From Bacteroidota bacterium (GTDB lineage: Bacteria > Bacteroidota > Bacteroidia > Bacteroidales > Prolixibacteraceae): 57,080 nt of DNA. The notes below the pieces were generated by a model. The model worked only from the letters and a program-made list of their open reading frames with translations. It did no database searches and was not told where the DNA came from. Numbering within the stretch: the first letter of the stretch is position 1; each line of letters begins with the position of its first letter. Shown one piece after another: positions 41,137-50,432 of the stretch. The stretch is taken from the NCBI GenBank assembly GCA_029265715.1, contig JAJUGZ010000015.1:1-57080 (forward strand), read 5' to 3'. Made by a program: the position numbers and the translations under genes.

Positions 41137-43620
41137 CTATTCCTGCACGTAAATCCGTTTTACGCGCTGCGAGATGCCGGTCAGTATCTCATACGGAATC
41201 GTCCCGATTGCCTGGGCCATTTCGACCACCAGGACATGCTCGCCCATCAGTTCCACTTCGTCGCCAACCTGTACCTCAATACCAGTGACATCGACCATGC
41301 ACATATCCATGCAAACATTGCCTATGATGTGGGCAAAATGCCCGTTCACATAAACCTTCCCTACGCCATTTCCCAAGCGACGGTCGTACCCATCGGCATA
41401 GCCAATCGGGAGCACGGCAATTTGCGAAGCCCGGGACACCTTTCCTTTTCTCCCGTACCCAACCGTTTGGTCGATATCGATCTGACGGACCTGCGAGATG
41501 GTAGTTTTCAACCGGCTAATCGGCTTAACCCGGGGAGTTGCTTTCGAGCTCACCCCATACAAACCAATTCCCAGCCTGACCATATCATACTGGCTCTCGG
41601 GGAAACGCTCAATCCCTGCCGAATTCAAGATGTGCCGGAGAACGGGATACGGCAGGTTTTTCACAACCAAGGAACTCAGTTCGTCGAACAAATCGACCTG
41701 TTCGCGGGTAAAGTAATCATGAAAAGGTTCGTCGCTAGCCGCCAGGTGAGAAAACACCGACCTGACTTCCATCTGGCTTTGTTGTTTAAGCCGATCGACC
41801 ACAGCCTGAACCGACTCTTTCGAGTCGAACCCCAACCGGTGCATCCCGGTATCGATCTTCAGATGAACCGGATACCCAGAAACGGCATTTCGCTGCAACG
41901 AACGAAGAAAACTGTCAAACAGGCCAAGCGAATAAATATTCGGTTCAAGCCTGAATTCGATCATGCTTTCAAAACTGTGTTCCTCCGGGTTCATCACAAT
42001 AATGGGCAAATCGATGCCAGCCTGACGAAGTTCAATCCCCTCGTCGGCCACTGCAACCGCCAGATAATCGACCTTCTGAAATTGCAAAACCCGGGCAATT
42101 TCGACCATGCCGCTTCCGTACGAAAAAGCTTTTACCATCACCATAATCCGGGTTCCCGGTTTCAGCAGAGAACGAAAATAATTCAGGTTGCCCACCAGGT
42201 TATTCAGGTCGATCTCGAGGACCGTCTGGTGATATTTCTTCTGCAATGCCGATGAAATCCGCTCGAAATGAAAATCGCGGGCCCCTTTCAGCAAAATATT
42301 TTCATGGTTGAACGTTGATTGGTCGAGGTGCTCCAGAAACAAATCAGTCGAATCGAAAAAGCGGGCTTCCGGCGAAAAAACCGAAGCAAACACTTTAATG
42401 TGGGGCCCAATACCGATAACCCGCGTCACACCGTTTTGCTGCAACATGTCGGCTACCTGCCGGTACAACTCTTCCGGGGCAATGCCCGACTGCTGAATAT
42501 CTGAAAGGATCACTGTTTTCTGCATCAAACTGGTTTTCACCTGGTTGGTTTGAAAAGCCAATGCAATCGACAATGAATTGATATCGGAATTATAATAGTC
42601 GTTTATCAACAAACAGTTGTTAATGCCATCTTTCATTTCAAGGCGCATAGCCACCGCCTGCAACCGCGCAAAGGCATCGATCCGCTCACGGGTCAGTTCG
42701 CCGAAAAAAACAAGGAAAGCCAGGCACTGGGCCGCATTTTCAAGACTGGCCGAATCGGTAAACGGAACCACGACGTCAACCGGTTCGCCATCGTTACTAA
42801 CCCGGAAAATGGTCGATCCGTTTAGCTGTTTTTTCTCGATAAATAATTGCGCCGAAGGTTCGAAAAACGACCAGCCGAACAGTTTCCCGGCAAAATCGGA
42901 TGAACCGTCGGTCAGGCATTCATGAATTAATGTATTGTCCCGGCAATAAATAAGTGTTTTGCTGTGGGCAAACAGCCGAAGTTTCTCGATTGCTTTTTCT
43001 TTGAGCGATGAAAAATTTTCCTGATGTGCATCGCCAATATTGGTAATAATACCTATGTCGGGTTTTATGATTGCCCCGAGCCGCTGCATCTCACCAGGTT
43101 TAGAAATGCCCGCTTCAATAATAGCCAGTTCATACGGCGCATCCATCAGCCAGAGCGAAAGAGGCACCCCGATTTGCGAATTATAACTTTTCGGGCTCCG
43201 TACAATGGCCTTAGGCTTCAACAGTTCGTACAGCCACTCTTTCACAATGGTTTTCCCGTTGCTACCGGTAATGGCCAGCACCGGGTACTGAAAACGGTGC
43301 CGGTTCCAGGCAGCCAGTTTGTGCAGCGCGTCAAGCGTATTTTCCACCCTGACAAACAAGGCTTCAGGCATCCGGTCAAACTCCGGGAACCACTCTGAAA
43401 CAACAAATGCCCGTACTCCTTTAGGGTAAAGGCCGGCCATGTATTTATGTCCGTCGTTCCGTTCGGTTTTAATCGCAAAAAACAAGGTTTGCTCCGGATC
43501 GCTAACCGTCCGGCTGTCGGTCGAAAGAACTGAAACCATCCGCGCCCCTGCCTCAACAATTGCCCCGGATAATTTTCCGCCGACCACTTCGGCTATTTCT
43601 TTTACTGAAATTGATTGCAT
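41137..43620 (-). CDS. murF-alr: Bifunctional MurF / alanine racemase
   Basis: An 827-residue fusion typical of Bacteroidota. The N-terminal half (about 1-455) is MurF, adding D-Ala-D-Ala to UDP-MurNAc-tripeptide, with ATP loop A-I-T-G-S-N-G-K-T and I-I-E-A-G-I-S. The C-terminal half (about 460-827) is a PLP-dependent alanine racemase, with the PLP lysine in M-V-K-A-F-S-Y-G-S-G and conserved H-L-K-I-D-T-G-M-H-R-L-G-F, V-R-L-G-I-G-L-Y-G and N-V-C-M-D-M. It joins supply of D-alanine with its use. The ATG at 43620 shares its A with the tdk stop (TGATG), so translation is coupled; a GTG one codon earlier is unlikely. Confidence 0.95.
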   Translation of the reverse strand: MQSISVKEIAEVVGGKLSGAIVEAGARMVSVLSTDSRTVSDPEQTLFFAIKTERNDGHKYMAGLYPKGVRAFVVSEWFPEFDRMPEALFVRVENTLDALHKLAAWNRHRFQYPVLAITGSNGKTIVKEWLYELLKPKAIVRSPKSYNSQIGVPLSLWLMDAPYELAIIEAGISKPGEMQRLGAIIKPDIGIITNIGDAHQENFSSLKEKAIEKLRLFAHSKTLIYCRDNTLIHECLTDGSSDFAGKLFGWSFFEPSAQLFIEKKQLNGSTIFRVSNDGEPVDVVVPFTDSASLENAAQCLAFLVFFGELTRERIDAFARLQAVAMRLEMKDGINNCLLINDYYNSDINSLSIALAFQTNQVKTSLMQKTVILSDIQQSGIAPEELYRQVADMLQQNGVTRVIGIGPHIKVFASVFSPEARFFDSTDLFLEHLDQSTFNHENILLKGARDFHFERISSALQKKYHQTVLEIDLNNLVGNLNYFRSLLKPGTRIMVMVKAFSYGSGMVEIARVLQFQKVDYLAVAVADEGIELRQAGIDLPIIVMNPEEHSFESMIEFRLEPNIYSLGLFDSFLRSLQRNAVSGYPVHLKIDTGMHRLGFDSKESVQAVVDRLKQQSQMEVRSVFSHLAASDEPFHDYFTREQVDLFDELSSLVVKNLPYPVLRHILNSAGIERFPESQYDMVRLGIGLYGVSSKATPRVKPISRLKTTISQVRQIDIDQTVGYGRKGKVSRASQIAVLPIGYADGYDRRLGNGVGKVYVNGHFAHIIGNVCMDMCMVDVTGIEVQVGDEVELMGEHVLVVEMAQAIGTIPYEILTGISQRVKRIYVQE

Positions 43621-44195
43621 CACGTTGTTGCTTTAATAAAACAATCACGGCACAAAGGCTCATACTCGTTTTTCTCGCCCAGCAAGACCAGCTTGTCGGC
43701 ACTTGACAAACGGTGCGAAAACTGGGCTACATTTCCGCAGCGCATACAAATTGCATGCACCTTGGTCACATAATCGGCCACCGCCATCAGCCCCGGAATG
43801 GGGCCAAACGGTTTTCCCTGAAAATCCATATCCAACCCGGCAATGATTACCCGCACGCCCGAATTTGCCAGTTGCACGCAGACATCGACCAATCCTTTAT
43901 CAAAAAACTGGGCCTCGTCGATACCAATCACATCAACATCACTGGTCATTAACAAAATATTGGCTGAGTTTTCAACAGGCGTACTTAAAATTGAATTCTC
44001 ATCGTGCGATACAACTTCCCGTTCCGAATACCGGGTATCAATTATCGGTTTGAAGATCTCGACACGCTGTCGCGCTATTTTTGCACGCCGTAACCGTCGC
44101 AGCAATTCTTCGGTCTTCCCGGAAAACATCGACCCGGCAATAACTTCTATGCTTCCGGCGTTCTTTTGCCGGTGAATATCTCTTTCGATGAACAT
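43620..44195 (-). CDS. tdk: Thymidine kinase
   Basis: Phosphorylates thymidine in salvage, type II enzyme. The 191-residue protein has P-loop G-S-M-F-S-G-K-T, the D-E-A-Q-F motif, and four zinc cysteines in two pairs, C-M-R-C-G and L-C-R-D-C. Its stop overlaps the murF-alr start. A TACCTTTG -7 element is at 44278-44271 on the minus strand, 75 bases before the ATG. Confidence 0.96.
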   Translation of the reverse strand: MFIERDIHRQKNAGSIEVIAGSMFSGKTEELLRRLRRAKIARQRVEIFKPIIDTRYSEREVVSHDENSILSTPVENSANILLMTSDVDVIGIDEAQFFDKGLVDVCVQLANSGVRVIIAGLDMDFQGKPFGPIPGLMAVADYVTKVHAICMRCGNVAQFSHRLSSADKLVLLGEKNEYEPLCRDCFIKATT

Positions 44196-44270
44196 CAGTG
44201 GTTTGGAATGCTAAAGAAATTCGTACTTTTACGTTGCTTAACCAGGCAAAATAACGGATAAGCCTTCGAA

Positions 44271-44278
44271 CAAAGGTA
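44271..44278 (-). promoter_or_regulatory. -7 element TACCTTTG of tdk-murF-alr
   Basis: Minus-strand match to TAnnTTTG, 75 bases upstream of tdk, in the gap divergent from the gene at 44340. Confidence 0.45.
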
Positions 44279-44339
44279 ATCCGAATCTATCAGGAGTGAA
44301 AGTTGTTGACCGAAAAAATCAGAAGCGTAAAAAAATCCT

Positions 44340-45317
44340 ATGGACACAAAAAAGCTGATCCGGAACATTATAAACGATTTACAGGATTTGCAAGACATGA
44401 CCCACGAAATTGCCCTCAATCCTGAATCGTCAAGAATAGAAGCAGAACTGGCAGTGACCCGCGCCAAGCTGTTGCATGGCGAATACCAGCTTTTATTTTC
44501 ACAACTGGAAAATAAAAAAACAGTCGCCCCTATTCAGCCAATAGCAACAACCGAAAACTTTCAGGAAAGTGAACCGGCCAAAGAGCCGATTTTTGACAAC
44601 ACCGGCGCCGGACGGGAACCCGTACAACCTACACGGCCCATTGAAAAAGAAGGACCATTGGTAAAATCGTTCGACCTGGCCCCGGATGATGAAGCCATTG
44701 TTGAAGCAACCGAAGAACTTTCGGTGCCAGACGATATTTTTGAAGAAACGCCAACAGCAGAAGAAGCCATAACAGAGGATCAGGATATACCGGCTGAGCA
44801 GGAAGTTGTTGAAGAAAAACCAAAACAACCCCGACCCGTCATTACGGAAACTCCCAAAACAAACAAACCTGAAGAAAAAGTTTTTTTGTACTGGGACGAA
44901 GAACCCGATATCAACATTGATCTGGATGATTCAAATGGCCCTGGAGAAAAATCTTCGGTAAAAGCATTTGTAATTGACGAAAGAACGAATATTCCCGAAA
45001 AACATGCGCCGGCCTCGCACTTTAGGCAAAACAAATCTCTAAATGACCGACTGGCAGAAAGCAGGCCGGCAGACCGGAGCGTTTTAACTGTACCCATCCA
45101 AAGCATTAAATCGGCAATCGGGCTGAACGACCGTTTTTTGTTTACCCGCGAGCTCTTCGATAACAACCCGGATAAATTCAACCGGGCCATAGAGGCCATT
45201 GACAGGATGCATTCGCTACAGGAAGCAATCCGGTTTCTCGACCAGCACGTCACCGTTAGCGACGATGATACCGGCCTGAAATTTCTAGAACTGATACGCA
45301 GACGCTTTACAAAATAA
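44340..45317 (+). CDS. Conserved hypothetical protein with a long acidic linker
   Basis: A 325-residue cytoplasmic protein in three parts: an N-terminal helical segment (1-58, coiled-coil-like), a long Glu/Pro/Thr-rich disordered region (about 60-240), and a compact helical C-terminal domain (about 245-325) with S-I-K-S-A-I-G-L-N-D-R-F-L-F-T-R-E-L-F. The C-terminal pattern is a recurring Bacteroidota signature, but I know no function. It starts one base before rsmI and is cotranscribed with rsmI and the nucleotidase gene. Confidence 0.65.
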   Translation: MDTKKLIRNIINDLQDLQDMTHEIALNPESSRIEAELAVTRAKLLHGEYQLLFSQLENKKTVAPIQPIATTENFQESEPAKEPIFDNTGAGREPVQPTRPIEKEGPLVKSFDLAPDDEAIVEATEELSVPDDIFEETPTAEEAITEDQDIPAEQEVVEEKPKQPRPVITETPKTNKPEEKVFLYWDEEPDINIDLDDSNGPGEKSSVKAFVIDERTNIPEKHAPASHFRQNKSLNDRLAESRPADRSVLTVPIQSIKSAIGLNDRFLFTRELFDNNPDKFNRAIEAIDRMHSLQEAIRFLDQHVTVSDDDTGLKFLELIRRRFTK

Positions 45318-45318
45318 A

Positions 45319-46026
45319 ATGGGCAAATTGTATTTGGTACCTACCCCGATTGGGAACCTGGAAGACATGACCTTCAGAGCGATCCGAATTTTAAAGGAAG
45401 TAGACTTGATTCTGGCCGAAGATACCCGGACTTCACTAAAACTTCTGAACCACTTCGAGATTAAAAATAAGCTGGTTTCTCACCACAAGTTCAACGAACA
45501 CAAAACCGTCGAACATATCTCTGAACAGATAGCCGGGGGAAAGAGTGTGGCATTGATTTCCGATGCCGGAACGCCCGGCATCAGCGACCCGGGTTATTTG
45601 CTGGTCAAAACCTGCATTGAAAACGATATTGAGGTAGAATGTCTTCCCGGAGCAACCGCACTAATCCCGGCCCTTGTAAACTCGGGTTTACCGACCGACC
45701 GGTTTACATTTGAAGGGTTCCTGCCCCAAAAAAAAGGACGTCAGAAAAAGATTAAATCGCTGGTTACCGAACCGCGAACAATGATTTTTTATGAGTCTCC
45801 GTTTCGACTGGTCAAATGTCTGGAACAATTGGCCGAATTCTTCGGGAATGACCGCATGGCCTCCGTGTCGCGCGAGCTTTCCAAACTTCACGAAGAAAAC
45901 AAACGCGGAACCTTGGCCGAACTCATCCAACATTTCAGTTCAAAGCAGGTTAAAGGAGAAATCGTGATTGTGGTTCAGGGAAACAATTCCAAAGAACAGA
46001 ACCAGGAAACGGAAGACGACGAATGA
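45319..46026 (+). CDS. rsmI: 16S rRNA 2'-O-ribose methyltransferase RsmI
   Basis: Methylates the ribose of C1402 in 16S rRNA at the decoding site. The 235-residue tetrapyrrole-methylase-fold protein has L-Y-L-V-P-T-P-I-G-N-L-E-D at the start, A-E-D-T-R-T-S, and S-D-A-G-T-P-G-I-S-D-P-G for SAM binding. Its stop overlaps the next start by four bases (ATGA), so the three-gene unit is tightly packed. Confidence 0.96.
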   Translation: MGKLYLVPTPIGNLEDMTFRAIRILKEVDLILAEDTRTSLKLLNHFEIKNKLVSHHKFNEHKTVEHISEQIAGGKSVALISDAGTPGISDPGYLLVKTCIENDIEVECLPGATALIPALVNSGLPTDRFTFEGFLPQKKGRQKKIKSLVTEPRTMIFYESPFRLVKCLEQLAEFFGNDRMASVSRELSKLHEENKRGTLAELIQHFSSKQVKGEIVIVVQGNNSKEQNQETEDDE

Positions 46027-46775
46027 AAAAATACGACCATCTTTTTTTCGACCTCGACAACACACTCTGGGATTTTTCGGCCAACTCGTACCATGCCCTT
46101 CACCAAACCATGGAGCAATTAGGGTTTCTGGAACAGATTGAACCGTTCGACGACTTTTTTCGACACTACGAAACGATAAACGAGTGCCTTTGGGAAGAAT
46201 ACCGCCAAAAGAAGATTGATAAAACCCGGCTAACAACCCAGCGATTTGAACAATCGTTGACACAATATAATATACATACTGACTTTAAAAGCGTTAACGA
46301 TGCATACCTCGAATTAATGCCTTTACAAACAAGATTGTTCCCCGACGTACCGGAAACCCTCGCCTATCTGAAAAACAAAGGCTATACAATGCACATCATC
46401 ACCAACGGGTTCAGGGAAGTTCAATACCGAAAATTAGACACATCCGGGCTCTCATCATTTTTTGACCGGGTTGTAATTTCAGAAGAAATAAAGGCACCCA
46501 AACCCGAGCGGGAAATATTTGAGTATGCACTAAAATCAGCCAATGCGAGAAAAACAAAAAGCATCATGATCGGCGATTCATTTGAAATCGATATTGTCGG
46601 GGCATGGGAGTTTGGCATCGACCAGATCTACTTCAACAGAAATGAAAAAAAACACAACACCCCCACAAAAAAACACGATCAAGTCGATAAAAACACACAT
46701 AAATTTGAAAACACCCCCCCCTTTATTCCCACACATACCATTGCTAATTTTACCGAGATTTGCCAAATCCTTTGA
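46023..46775 (+). CDS. YjjG-family pyrimidine nucleotidase (HAD), with a low-complexity insertion
   Basis: A 250-residue HAD phosphatase resembling noncanonical pyrimidine nucleotidase YjjG, which clears abnormal nucleoside monophosphates. Motif I is F-F-D-L-D-N-T-L-W-D-F; motif II T-N-G; motif III K-A-P-K; motif IV I-G-D-S-F-E-I-D-I-V-G. The usual C-terminus P-x-Y-x-I-x-x-L-x-E-L is preserved as P-T-H-T-I-A-N-F-T-E-I, but about 25 extra residues rich in Lys, His, Asn and Thr precede it. Their DNA (46632-46720) is almost only A and C, with runs A8, A7 and C8, and could be slippage-prone. Confidence 0.82.
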   Translation: MKKYDHLFFDLDNTLWDFSANSYHALHQTMEQLGFLEQIEPFDDFFRHYETINECLWEEYRQKKIDKTRLTTQRFEQSLTQYNIHTDFKSVNDAYLELMPLQTRLFPDVPETLAYLKNKGYTMHIITNGFREVQYRKLDTSGLSSFFDRVVISEEIKAPKPEREIFEYALKSANARKTKSIMIGDSFEIDIVGAWEFGIDQIYFNRNEKKHNTPTKKHDQVDKNTHKFENTPPFIPTHTIANFTEICQIL

Positions 46776-47148
46776 TTTTAATTATTTCTTAATACAAGCT
46801 ACCCTCTCTTACCAACAGCGTTCAACCCACAATGGGTCAACACAATAAAAGATCTGACTCAATAACAAATTCCAATAATCAGACACGACACATTGTCATA
46901 TCTAAATATTTTATCTGCAATTCTGGACCTGACTATTTCATAAATCCATTAAAAGAATAATTTTGTGACAATTGTTTTTAACATTTCTTTGCAAAATATC
47001 AGCAAAAGTGTTAAAAATTGGATAAATGATTTTGGGGGAAATTATTTATCCAACAGGAATTTGAAACAAATGAAAAGGGATTAATAAGCGATCAACTTAC
47101 TAGTATTTATAACATTTGATGCTGTTTAATTTTTAAATTAATTCTTCT
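46776..47148. other. 373-base promoter and leader region of susC 1
   Basis: No gene. A TAATTTTG -7 element at 46958-46965 is followed by TTTTTAACATT (46975-46985) and a leader of about 175 bases. The same order (TAAATTTG, then TTTTTAACATT) precedes the second susC. The last 32 bases (from TTTGATGCT at 47115) are nearly the same before both genes. Confidence 0.5.
46958..46965 (+). promoter_or_regulatory. -7 element TAATTTTG of susC 1
   Basis: Match to TAnnTTTG in the 373-base gap. Long leaders are common for susC genes. Confidence 0.45.
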
Positions 47149-47330
47149 ATGAAAAAAATCGCGTTACTGCTCGCATTTTTTGCAATGAGCATGCAGATCT
47201 TGTTGGCACAAACCAAGGAGATCTCAGGAACGGTTACTTCTGCCGATGACGGAAGTACTCTTCCCGGAGTGTCCGTTTCCATTAAAGGTACAACGCTAGG
47301 TACCATTACCGATATGGACGGAAATTTCAG
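47115..47330 (+). repeat. Direct repeat over the 5' end of susC, copy 1
   Basis: Leader end, signal peptide and first part of the N-terminal domain of susC 1, matching 52209-52420 with high identity: only a few changes in the first 115 coding bases, then more. See the susC entries. Confidence 0.75.
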
Positions 47331-50300
47331 AATCAAAGTTCCGGCAGATGCCACGACTTTGATTTTTTCGTTTGTAGGGATGACTACACAAGAAGTAGCA
47401 ATTGGTAGCAAAACTACGTTTTCTATTCAAATGAAACCCGAAGCAATCGGCGTTGACGAGGTTGTGGTAACCGCGTTAGGTATATCAAGAGAAAAGAAAT
47501 CGTTGGGGTATTCGGTCCAGGAAGTAAAAGGCGATGAAATCAACCTGACCAAAAGCAACGATTTCACAACAGCCTTATCAGGAAAAGTTGCAGGGTTGCA
47601 GATTAAAACAAACACCAACTTTGGGGGATCTACTAACGTAATCGTTCGAGGATCTTCGTCTTTGACCGGTAATAACCAGGCCCTTTTCGTTATTGACGGG
47701 GTTCCGGTTGACAATTCAATCTTGAACAGCACATATCAGCAACGAGGCGGACATGGATATGACTACGGAAATACCGCAGCCGACATCAATCCGAACGATA
47801 TCGAATCTGTATCTGTTTTGAAAGGTGCAGCAGCAACAGCCCTTTACGGATCACGTGCGGCAAATGGTGTAATTCTTATCACCACCAAGAAAGGCGGCAA
47901 GAACAAAGCGCTGGGAGTTGCATATTCCGGAAACTTTACGCTTGGCGTAATGGACAAAAGTACGTTTGCCAAATACCAAAAAGAATATGGAGCCGGCTAT
48001 GGATTAGACTGGTACAGCGATTCGGACCGTCCGGGCCTGGAATATTACGATTGGAACGGTGATGGAATCGATGACTATAACGTTCCGACCTACGAAGATG
48101 CATCGATGGGAGAAGCGTTTGACCCAAGCCTGAGTGTTTACCAATGGAATTCATTTATCCCCGGATTAGATACTTATGGCAAGGCCCTTCCATGGGTTGC
48201 CGCCAAACATGATCCGTCCTATTTCTTTGAAAAGGCCCAATCATGGTCTCATGCTATTCAGGTTACAGGCGGTGGAGACAATTCGACCTACCGCTTCTCT
48301 TATCAAAATCTTTCTCAAACTGGGATCATGCCAAACAGCAACCTGGATAAAAACAACTTCAGTTTCACCGGCACTTATGACATAACGAAGAAGATAAAAA
48401 CGACATCGTTCGCAAACTTCATCAGAACAAACACAAAAGGGAGAAATACCACCGGTTATAGCGGCAACATCTTATCTTCATTCCGCCAGTGGTACCAAGT
48501 AAACGTTGACATCCTGGATCAGAAAGCCGCATTTAAAAAATTAGGAACAAATGCTACCTGGAACATGAATGCTCCCGATGATTTAACACCGGCATACTGG
48601 GACAACCCGTACTGGGACCGCTATAAAAACTACGAAACAGACAGTCGGAACCGTTTTGTTGGTTATACAAAAATTGACTGGGAAGCCACAAATTTCATGA
48701 CAATCACCGCCAGAGCTGCGATTGATTACTATGCCTACATTCAGGAAGAAAGAAGAGCCGTCGGATCTATTGCTGAGGCATTCGGCGTTGGGTTAAACGA
48801 TAATTCATCCGGGTACTCTGTGAAAAGAGGCGATTTCTCTGAAATAAACTTCGACCTGATGGCCAATTTCAAGAAAGATCTTTCTGAAAAGCTAAACTTA
48901 ACCGGCGTTCTCGGAACTAACCTCCGGAAACGTTCATTCTCAGACGTCTGGGCTTCGACGAACGGGGGGTTGGCTGTACCCGGAATTTACTCTCTTGCAA
49001 ACACAGTATCTCCACTGGAATTACCAGAAGAAAATCAAGGAAAAGTTCAGGTTAACGGCTATTTCGGCAATGCCTCGTTAGGCGTTTCCAACACATTGTT
49101 CCTGGAAGGTTCGTTGCGCATAGACCAATCATCAACATTACCAACCGACAATAACACATACGTATACCCATCGGCTTCGGCGAGCTTTGTTTTCACAAAA
49201 TTCATTAACCCGGAAATTTTGAACTTAGGCAAATTCAGATTGAACTATGCCGAAGTTGGTAACGACGCTCCATTCTCAAGCTTGCACGATGTATATTATC
49301 AAGCATTCCCGTTTAACGGGAATGGGGTTGCATACAGTAGCAATACCAAAAAGAATCCTGATCTGAAATCAGAAAGAACAAAAAGCTTTGAAACCGGCTT
49401 AACCTTAAATTTCCTGCAGAACAGAGTGGGAGTAGATGTTGCATTATACGATAACCGGACTGTAGACCAAATTATGCCGGTTGCAATCTCTTATGCAACA
49501 GGGTATAGCTACAAATATGTTAACTCCGGAGAAGTCAGCAACAAAGGGATCGAGATCATGTTAAACCTTACTCCGATCAAGACAAAAGACTTCCGCTGGG
49601 ATGCCGACATCAACTGGTCTAAAAACAAAAGCAAAGTCGTGTCATTGGCCCCAGGTGTTGAAAACTTGCAGCTTGCCAGCCTCCAGGGAGGTGTTACCAT
49701 CAATGCGCGTGTTGGTGAACCTCTCGGAACAATTCAGGGAACGGATTACGTTTACTATAATGACGTGAGAAAACCAGAAAACCGGATTATCGAAGATGGT
49801 TACTATTGGACAACATCGACTTCCGACCAGGTAATTGGCGATGTAAATCCGGATTGGACTGCCGGGTTCAAAAATAGTTTCTCATACAAAAACCTCAACC
49901 TGAGCTTCCTGATTGACTGGAAACATGGCGGCGACTTATTCTCGCTTGACTTGTGGTATGGATACAGCACCGGATTATATCCGGAAACGGCCGGATTAAA
50001 TGAACTTGGAAACCCTGTACGTAATTACGTTACCGGAAACCCTGCGACCGATGGGGGCTTGATCTTACAAGGAGTCTTACCTGATGGGACAAAAAATACA
50101 GCCCGGTCCGATCAAATGGGTACCTATTACACCCCACTTGGATCAGCATACGCTCCAAACGCAATGTTCATCTACGATGCAAGCTATATTAAGCTGAGAG
50201 AATTATCATTGACCTACACGTTACCTTCTTCACTGTTTAAAGGCACATTTATCAATAGCGCATCATTTGGCTTTGTTGGATCTAATTTATGGATTATCCA

Positions 50301-50421
50301 CAAAAACCTTCCGTATGCCGACCCGGAAACAACTCAGGGAGCTGGTAATATCCAGGGATGGCAGAGTGGTGTAATGCCATCTACAAGAAACTTTGGTTTC
50401 ACTTTAAATGTTAACTTTTAA
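47149..50421 (+). CDS. SusC/RagA-family TonB-dependent transporter 1
   Basis: A 1090-residue outer-membrane importer. Signal peptide 1-20 (ending L-L-A-Q), carboxypeptidase-regulatory-like domain (about 22-100), TonB-box region V-D-E-V-V-V-T-A-L-G, plug domain (about 120-235) with the SusC hallmark S-V-L-K-G-A-A-A-T-A-L-Y-G-S-R-A-A-N-G-V-I, and a 22-strand barrel ending in Phe. It works with the SusD lipoprotein that follows. Stop and the next possible start overlap (TAATG). Ligand unknown; no hydrolase is in the window. Confidence 0.95.
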   Translation: MKKIALLLAFFAMSMQILLAQTKEISGTVTSADDGSTLPGVSVSIKGTTLGTITDMDGNFRIKVPADATTLIFSFVGMTTQEVAIGSKTTFSIQMKPEAIGVDEVVVTALGISREKKSLGYSVQEVKGDEINLTKSNDFTTALSGKVAGLQIKTNTNFGGSTNVIVRGSSSLTGNNQALFVIDGVPVDNSILNSTYQQRGGHGYDYGNTAADINPNDIESVSVLKGAAATALYGSRAANGVILITTKKGGKNKALGVAYSGNFTLGVMDKSTFAKYQKEYGAGYGLDWYSDSDRPGLEYYDWNGDGIDDYNVPTYEDASMGEAFDPSLSVYQWNSFIPGLDTYGKALPWVAAKHDPSYFFEKAQSWSHAIQVTGGGDNSTYRFSYQNLSQTGIMPNSNLDKNNFSFTGTYDITKKIKTTSFANFIRTNTKGRNTTGYSGNILSSFRQWYQVNVDILDQKAAFKKLGTNATWNMNAPDDLTPAYWDNPYWDRYKNYETDSRNRFVGYTKIDWEATNFMTITARAAIDYYAYIQEERRAVGSIAEAFGVGLNDNSSGYSVKRGDFSEINFDLMANFKKDLSEKLNLTGVLGTNLRKRSFSDVWASTNGGLAVPGIYSLANTVSPLELPEENQGKVQVNGYFGNASLGVSNTLFLEGSLRIDQSSTLPTDNNTYVYPSASASFVFTKFINPEILNLGKFRLNYAEVGNDAPFSSLHDVYYQAFPFNGNGVAYSSNTKKNPDLKSERTKSFETGLTLNFLQNRVGVDVALYDNRTVDQIMPVAISYATGYSYKYVNSGEVSNKGIEIMLNLTPIKTKDFRWDADINWSKNKSKVVSLAPGVENLQLASLQGGVTINARVGEPLGTIQGTDYVYYNDVRKPENRIIEDGYYWTTSTSDQVIGDVNPDWTAGFKNSFSYKNLNLSFLIDWKHGGDLFSLDLWYGYSTGLYPETAGLNELGNPVRNYVTGNPATDGGLILQGVLPDGTKNTARSDQMGTYYTPLGSAYAPNAMFIYDASYIKLRELSLTYTLPSSLFKGTFINSASFGFVGSNLWIIHKNLPYADPETTQGAGNIQGWQSGVMPSTRNFGFTLNVNF

Positions 50422-50432
50422 TGCTTACGGCA

